From Lithodes maja (Eukaryota > Arthropoda > Malacostraca > Decapoda > Lithodidae): a stretch of DNA of 64,000 bases. The position numbers and the translations under genes are program-made. Shown piece after piece: positions 59,962 to 64,000 of this stretch. The first letter of the stretch is position 1, and the number at the start of each line of letters is the position of its first letter. The stretch covers positions 1 to 64,000 of the forward strand of contig JBAKBP010003152.1 in assembly GCA_037953745.1 (NCBI GenBank), written 5' to 3'. The notes beneath the pieces were generated by a model. That model made no database searches and was not told the DNA's origin. It saw only the letters and a list, made by a program, of their open reading frames with translations.

Positions 59962-60850
59962 ATGGCGGACAACCAGAAAGAAGAATTTGTGAAAATAATA
60001 GAGAATATGGCCAAGAACTACGGCAAACATTCTCAAAAATCCTCTCTATTTACGAGAGAGAGACTTGAATCATATATAAATATACTAAAGGATCAACATG
60101 TGAAGAAAAATCATACCGTATATCACATATTTAAAAAGTATACAACTCGAAAGCACGAGGGAACAACAAGGCTGATATGCAAGAGGACTAACAGATATTA
60201 CGTAAATATATATGAAATATTTAATTATATTAAGAGGGTCCATGAAAACACTGACCACGGTGGAGAGCGCAAAACTTTCAATGAGCTGAAAAAGGACATT
60301 GCAAATATTAGCGTTTTACAGATAAAGAAGTATATACAAACATGTGCTGCCTGTAAAACACGTCGTGGACGAAATATACACAAGAAACGGGTATTATTGG
60401 CCAAGGATTTCGTTATATTTTATCGATATGCCCAATGTCAACGACTTTAATACAATTTTGATATATCAAGACCATTATTCACAATTTGTCCTATTACGGC
60501 CGGTTAAGCAAAAGACACCAGCTGAGATAGCCTCACATTTATTTCAAATATTCACGTTACTCGGTGTACAGAAAATTCTCCAGTCAAGTGAAAATAGAAC
60601 TTTTGTGGCAGAGGTGATTGCGGAAATGGGCTCCAATGTATGGCCCCAAGTAAAAATTATTCATGGTTGTTCACGAGACGAGGATGGACAGAATAAAATC
60701 ATACAAATGATCCTACAGCAATATTTAACCGAGAAAGGGACCACCGACTGGGTTTACCATTTATCCAATCCTACAAGAATACCACCCCCGATGAAAAGAC
60801 AAACATTTCATCGTATAATGTCGTATTTGGCAGGAACCCTCCATTGAAAT
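59962..60850 (+). pseudogene. KRBA2-like retroviral-type integrase, frameshifted
   Basis: The start is the ATG at 59962. An N-terminal helical region precedes an HHCC zinc-binding domain (HENTDHGG ... CAACKTRR, residues about 94-135). A shift at about 60400 moves to the next frame, where the rve core begins: YFIDMPNVND (first catalytic Asp), IYQDHYSQFVLLRPVK, LLGVQKILQSSENRTF and WPQVKIIHGC. In related integrases the second Asp is in a QSDN motif and the Glu in a GSVERAN-like motif; here these read QSSEN and DGQNKIIQ, so both look lost or shifted. A second frameshift near 60790 leads into the FGRNPPLKLD tail in the frame of the next ORF. The family is the integrase of gypsy/Ginger ancestry found in KRAB-A domain-containing protein 2-like genes. 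Likely role while intact: integrating the viral genome. Confidence 0.75.
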
Positions 60851-61494
60851 TGGACCGCCTATTCCAGGCGGACATCCTCGGTGTATTATTTTCTAATGGG
60901 GTTAGTGAGGATGAGGATGATCCATCATATTTATCACCTCCCAAATCATTGAATATACAAAGTGGTGACTCGCCAATTTTCCAAAGATGTCCCCCGGACT
61001 TTAATGGGCCCTCGACATCTTCATTTACTGACTCTGGTGGTGGTGGTATACAAGAATCATTACATCGGTCTTCCCAACCCATCATTTCTCCAATATTACC
61101 GAGGAGAAAGAGATACACAGAATCGACATCTTCATTTATAGAATCTGGTGGTGGTGGTGGTATACAAGAATCATTACATCGGTCTTCCCAATCCAGCCTT
61201 TCTCCAATATTACCGAGGAGAAAGAGGTACACCAAATCGACATCTTCATTTATAGAATCTGGTGGTGGTGGTGGTGGTGGTATACAAGAATCGTTACATC
61301 GGTCTTCCCAATCCAGCATTTCTCCAATATTACCGAGGAGAACGACAGCTTCATTTATAGAATCTGGTGGTGGTGGTGGTGGTATACAAGAATCGTTACA
61401 TCAATCTTCCCAATCCAACATTTCTCCAACATTTCTCCAATATTACCGAGGAGAAAGAGGTACACCGAATCATTCGACTTCGGAAAAGTTGTGA
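60844..61494 (+). CDS. Gly/Ser-rich repeat protein
   Basis: This frame continues the integrase tail and then becomes acidic (SEDEDDPSY). It then holds four tandem copies of a 35-39 residue unit of the form SSFIESGGGGG-IQESLHRSSQS-SISPILPRRKRYT, differing mainly in the number of glycines (4 to 7). The unit is 105-117 bp at DNA level. A fifth, decayed copy lies after the stop, at about 61590-61670. No family recognised. It may be a separate viral protein or a disordered extension of the integrase. Glycine codons are a GGT microsatellite, so expansion by slippage is likely. Confidence 0.5.
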   Translation: MKLDRLFQADILGVLFSNGVSEDEDDPSYLSPPKSLNIQSGDSPIFQRCPPDFNGPSTSSFTDSGGGGIQESLHRSSQPIISPILPRRKRYTESTSSFIESGGGGGIQESLHRSSQSSLSPILPRRKRYTKSTSSFIESGGGGGGGIQESLHRSSQSSISPILPRRTTASFIESGGGGGGIQESLHQSSQSNISPTFLQYYRGERGTPNHSTSEKL

Positions 61495-63137
61495 TAAATC
61501 CCGATAGCTACTTCCCCCCCATTATCACCAATTATATACCCTCATAGTGGTAACCAGGACTTGAATGCAAATATAGACATTCATACCGGTATACAAGATT
61601 CGTCACATCGGTCATCCACATCCCAATCCAGCGCTTCAAATTCTCCAATATTTTGGAGAAAGAGGAGAAAGGTACATTAAAATTAATTTTATATATAACA
61701 AATCAAATTAAAACTAAAACTGACACAAAGATAGTATAAAGTCAAAATCGCTATGTGTCGACGATTCAATAACATAAACATTTGATAAAGGTCGAATTCG
61801 TCACCTGCCATGGCAACGACGCAAATATATTTAGTTATTATATTAGAGGAATTGCTATTATCAAGATTTAATTTTGCTCAGAGAATAGTTGATGTTTCCA
61901 CTCTTATGATTTAATTTCTTTTTTTCCAGAGAGATGATGAGACGAGGGAGGAAGAAGACACCACACCATAGCCATTTTGTATAAAGAGGTGAAAGGTATA
62001 TAAAAATTAATTTTATATATAACAAATCAAATTAAATGTGTAAAACTAAACAAACCAAAGCTGAGACAATTTGTAAAGGTTCAATTCGTCACCTGCCAGG
62101 GCAACGACGCAAATATATTTAGTTATTATATTAGAGGAATTGCTATTGTCAAGATTTAATTTTGCTCAGAGAATAGTAGACATTCCTGTTTTGTTTCCAC
62201 TCTTGATTTAATTTCTTTTTTTTCCAGAGAAATGATGAGACGAGGGAGGAAGAAGACACCATACCATAGCCATTTTTTATAAAGAGGTGAAAGGTATATA
62301 AACATTAATTTTATATATAACAAATCAAATTAAATTTGTAAAACTAAACAAACCAAAGCTGAGACAATTTGTCTTTCAAAGGTTCAATTCGTCACCTACC
62401 AGGGCAACGACGCAAATATATTTAGTTATTATATCAGAGGAATTGTTATTGTCAAGATAATTTTACAAGTTCCACTCTTATTGGTATTCAAATTATTTTG
62501 AATTTCATCAACAGAATATTTATTTAATTTTAATAATGATTTATTCTTTCTGAGATGTAAAGAGACGAGGGATGAAGAAGACACCGAAGCACTAGAATTC
62601 AAGATTGGAGAAGTTGTGAGAATACTGTATATTCAAAGAGGCTCCAACAGGTGTACAATAACTTGTTTTTCTTTTATAAAACTGTTTGTTTGTCAACGGA
62701 TAAAGAGCCTTCAATAATATAAATATTTGTAAAGGTCCAATTCATCACATGTCAGGGCTAATTTTTACTGAGAATATTTGAAATTCCTGTATTGTTTATG
62801 GGTCTTTTATTTTTAGAGAGATAATGAGAAGAAGACAAAAGAGGTGAAAAGTATATAAACATTAATTTTATATATAACACATTCTGAATATAAATTAAAG
62901 CGTAAAACTAAACAAACCAAAACTGAGACAAAGAAAGATTGGTGGGATCGGTGAGTTGTTTGCCCATGAACCAATGAAATGTATTTACTTTTATATTTCT
63001 TTCTTTTTTCCAGAGAGATGATGAGATGAGGGAGGAAGAAGATACCGAACCATTTAGCTAATAAAAAATATATAAATAAAAGCCATTTTTATTTAAAAAC
63101 ATAAATATTTATTTATAATATATAATGTTGAAATAAT
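61495..63137 (+). repeat. About 300-bp tandem repeats with splice-site-like edges
   Basis: Recurring blocks: a start GAAAGGTATATAAAAATTAA (61670, 61993, 62290, 62850), AATTCGTCACCTGCCAGGGC (about 61797, 62081, 62387), and a pyrimidine run ending CCAG followed by AGAGATGATGAGACGAGGGA (about 61927, 62225, 63013; weaker near 62550 and 62815). The first two to three units are well conserved, the rest decayed. Each unit contains a purine-rich exon-like stretch of about 60 bp bounded by a plausible acceptor and donor. No long ORF crosses them. Confidence 0.65.
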
Positions 63138-64000
63138 ATGCCTGTATCGGCCACATGGTTTGACTGTGACCGAAATGCCATTCCATGTATTTCTAATGAA
63201 GTTTGCGATATTACTTGCAACTATAACATAGAAAGATTATCACAATATAAATGCTACAATGATTTTTGTATAAAATATTCATCTTATCTGGAAGATTCCG
63301 ATAATAATTATGATGATGAAGAAGAATATATAAATCAAGCTTCAAAGGATGTAATAGCTTTAAAAAAATCATTACCATTATTGACACTGAATCAATTAAG
63401 TTATATAACTACTTATCCAAAAGATTTCATAATAAAACGGGCAGAATTTTATAAACAACTACGAAGTAAATATGGTAGCATCTCTAATATCTCTGCCTCT
63501 CACCCCCTCAAAAAAATACCCCAAAAAAATTATTATTCGAAGAAATAAAGAAGCAACATTTAGGTCTTAAAAGGAACCATTCAGATTCTTATAAAAAAAT
63601 AAGTTTTACCATAAAAAATTATGCTAAGCATCGCAGTGAATATAATAAACAAATAATTACACCCGAAATTGAGAAGGAGAATTTTCTTTGTAATGAAGAA
63701 TTAGGAGCTGGCATAGAGTTATCTCGCTATGTATCCGAAGATGATCCGACGGTTGAAGTTGGAAATTGTCTGTGTTTATATCCCGAGAAATTTACAGGTC
63801 CGGCGTGTAAGTGGGAAACGAGATTTGACGCGACCGACTACGACACCTGGCGACAACTCAATAATCATGTGCCTTACTCTGATTCTATAAGAGATTACAA
63901 AAAAGCATTACAATTTTGCAAGAGTATTTCTTCGAACTTATGGACGAGATGGGATAATGACTATAAAACCTTTTTTTGTATCCCAAAAGCTGAAAGACTC
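63138..64000 (+). pseudogene. Cysteine-rich PIF-like gene, frameshifted, runs off window
   Basis: The start is the ATG at 63138. The first frame (136 codons) has an early Cys pattern: FDCDRNAIPC, SNEVCDITCNYN, KCYNDFC. It ends at 63548 within A-rich sequence, and the next frame is then open to the window end, containing NCLCLYPEKFTGPAC (EGF-like spacing) and further Cys, Trp and aromatic residues. Per os infectivity factors shared by nimaviruses, nudiviruses and baculoviruses combine an N-terminal Cys cluster of this kind with a C-x-C...GPxC motif. I propose a PIF-family envelope protein, without deciding which one. There is no clear N-terminal membrane segment in the visible frame, which is a point against, unless the true start is elsewhere. 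The shift near 63520-63545 could also be an assembly error in an A-run. Confidence 0.4.

Overview
The window is eukaryotic, most likely from a decapod crustacean or close relative. The first 27 kb is tandem satellite DNA. Beside it lies a decayed, compact, intron-poor block of large-DNA-virus-type genes: a strawberry-notch-type helicase, a KRBA2-like integrase and a possible per os infectivity factor. That block is split by a stack of animal transposons (CR1, DIRS, piggyBac, LTR). The gene mix and the satellite target fit an endogenous nimavirus (white spot syndrome virus relatives that live in crustacean genomes). That assignment is inference; the individual domain calls are firmer.

Layout. 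1-26985: satellite with a monomer of about 185 bp, arranged in nested multi-kilobase duplications (offsets about 8.12, 6.30, 3.35 and 1.82 kb). 26986-27530: a different short repeat family at the edge of the viral block. 27531-29357 (-): broken acidic gene of unknown function. 29549-30718 (-): C-terminal half of the helicase. 30719-57672: about 27 kb of nested mobile DNA inside the helicase. 57681-59720 (-): N-terminal half of the helicase, itself interrupted by a non-LTR fragment at about 58052-58722. 59962-60850 (+): integrase, frameshifted. 60844-61680 (+): glycine/serine-rich repeat protein. 61680-63080: about 300-bp repeats with splice-site-like edges. 63138 to the window end (+): cysteine-rich PIF-like gene, frameshifted and running off the window.

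The nest reads like Russian dolls. A foldback (TIR) element sits at the helicase break, with ends at 30731 and 57172 and a complete relative at 57180-57672. Within it are a nearly complete CR1 retrotransposon (31034-35692) and a DIRS-type tyrosine-recombinase retrotransposon (about 35700-39624 and 53309-57120). The DIRS gag is split at TTAA by a piggyBac-like element (39621-53312). The piggyBac transposase is in turn split by an LTR retrotransposon (41436-49634, CGCT target duplication, two 1856-bp LTRs that are almost identical). The LTR insertion is therefore the youngest event and the virus among the oldest.

Few genes here look functional. Nearly every coding frame carries stops, frameshifts or insertions. 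The exceptions are CR1 ORF1 and the single 1261-codon ORF of the LTR element, which is open although its pol domains are incomplete and in unusual order.
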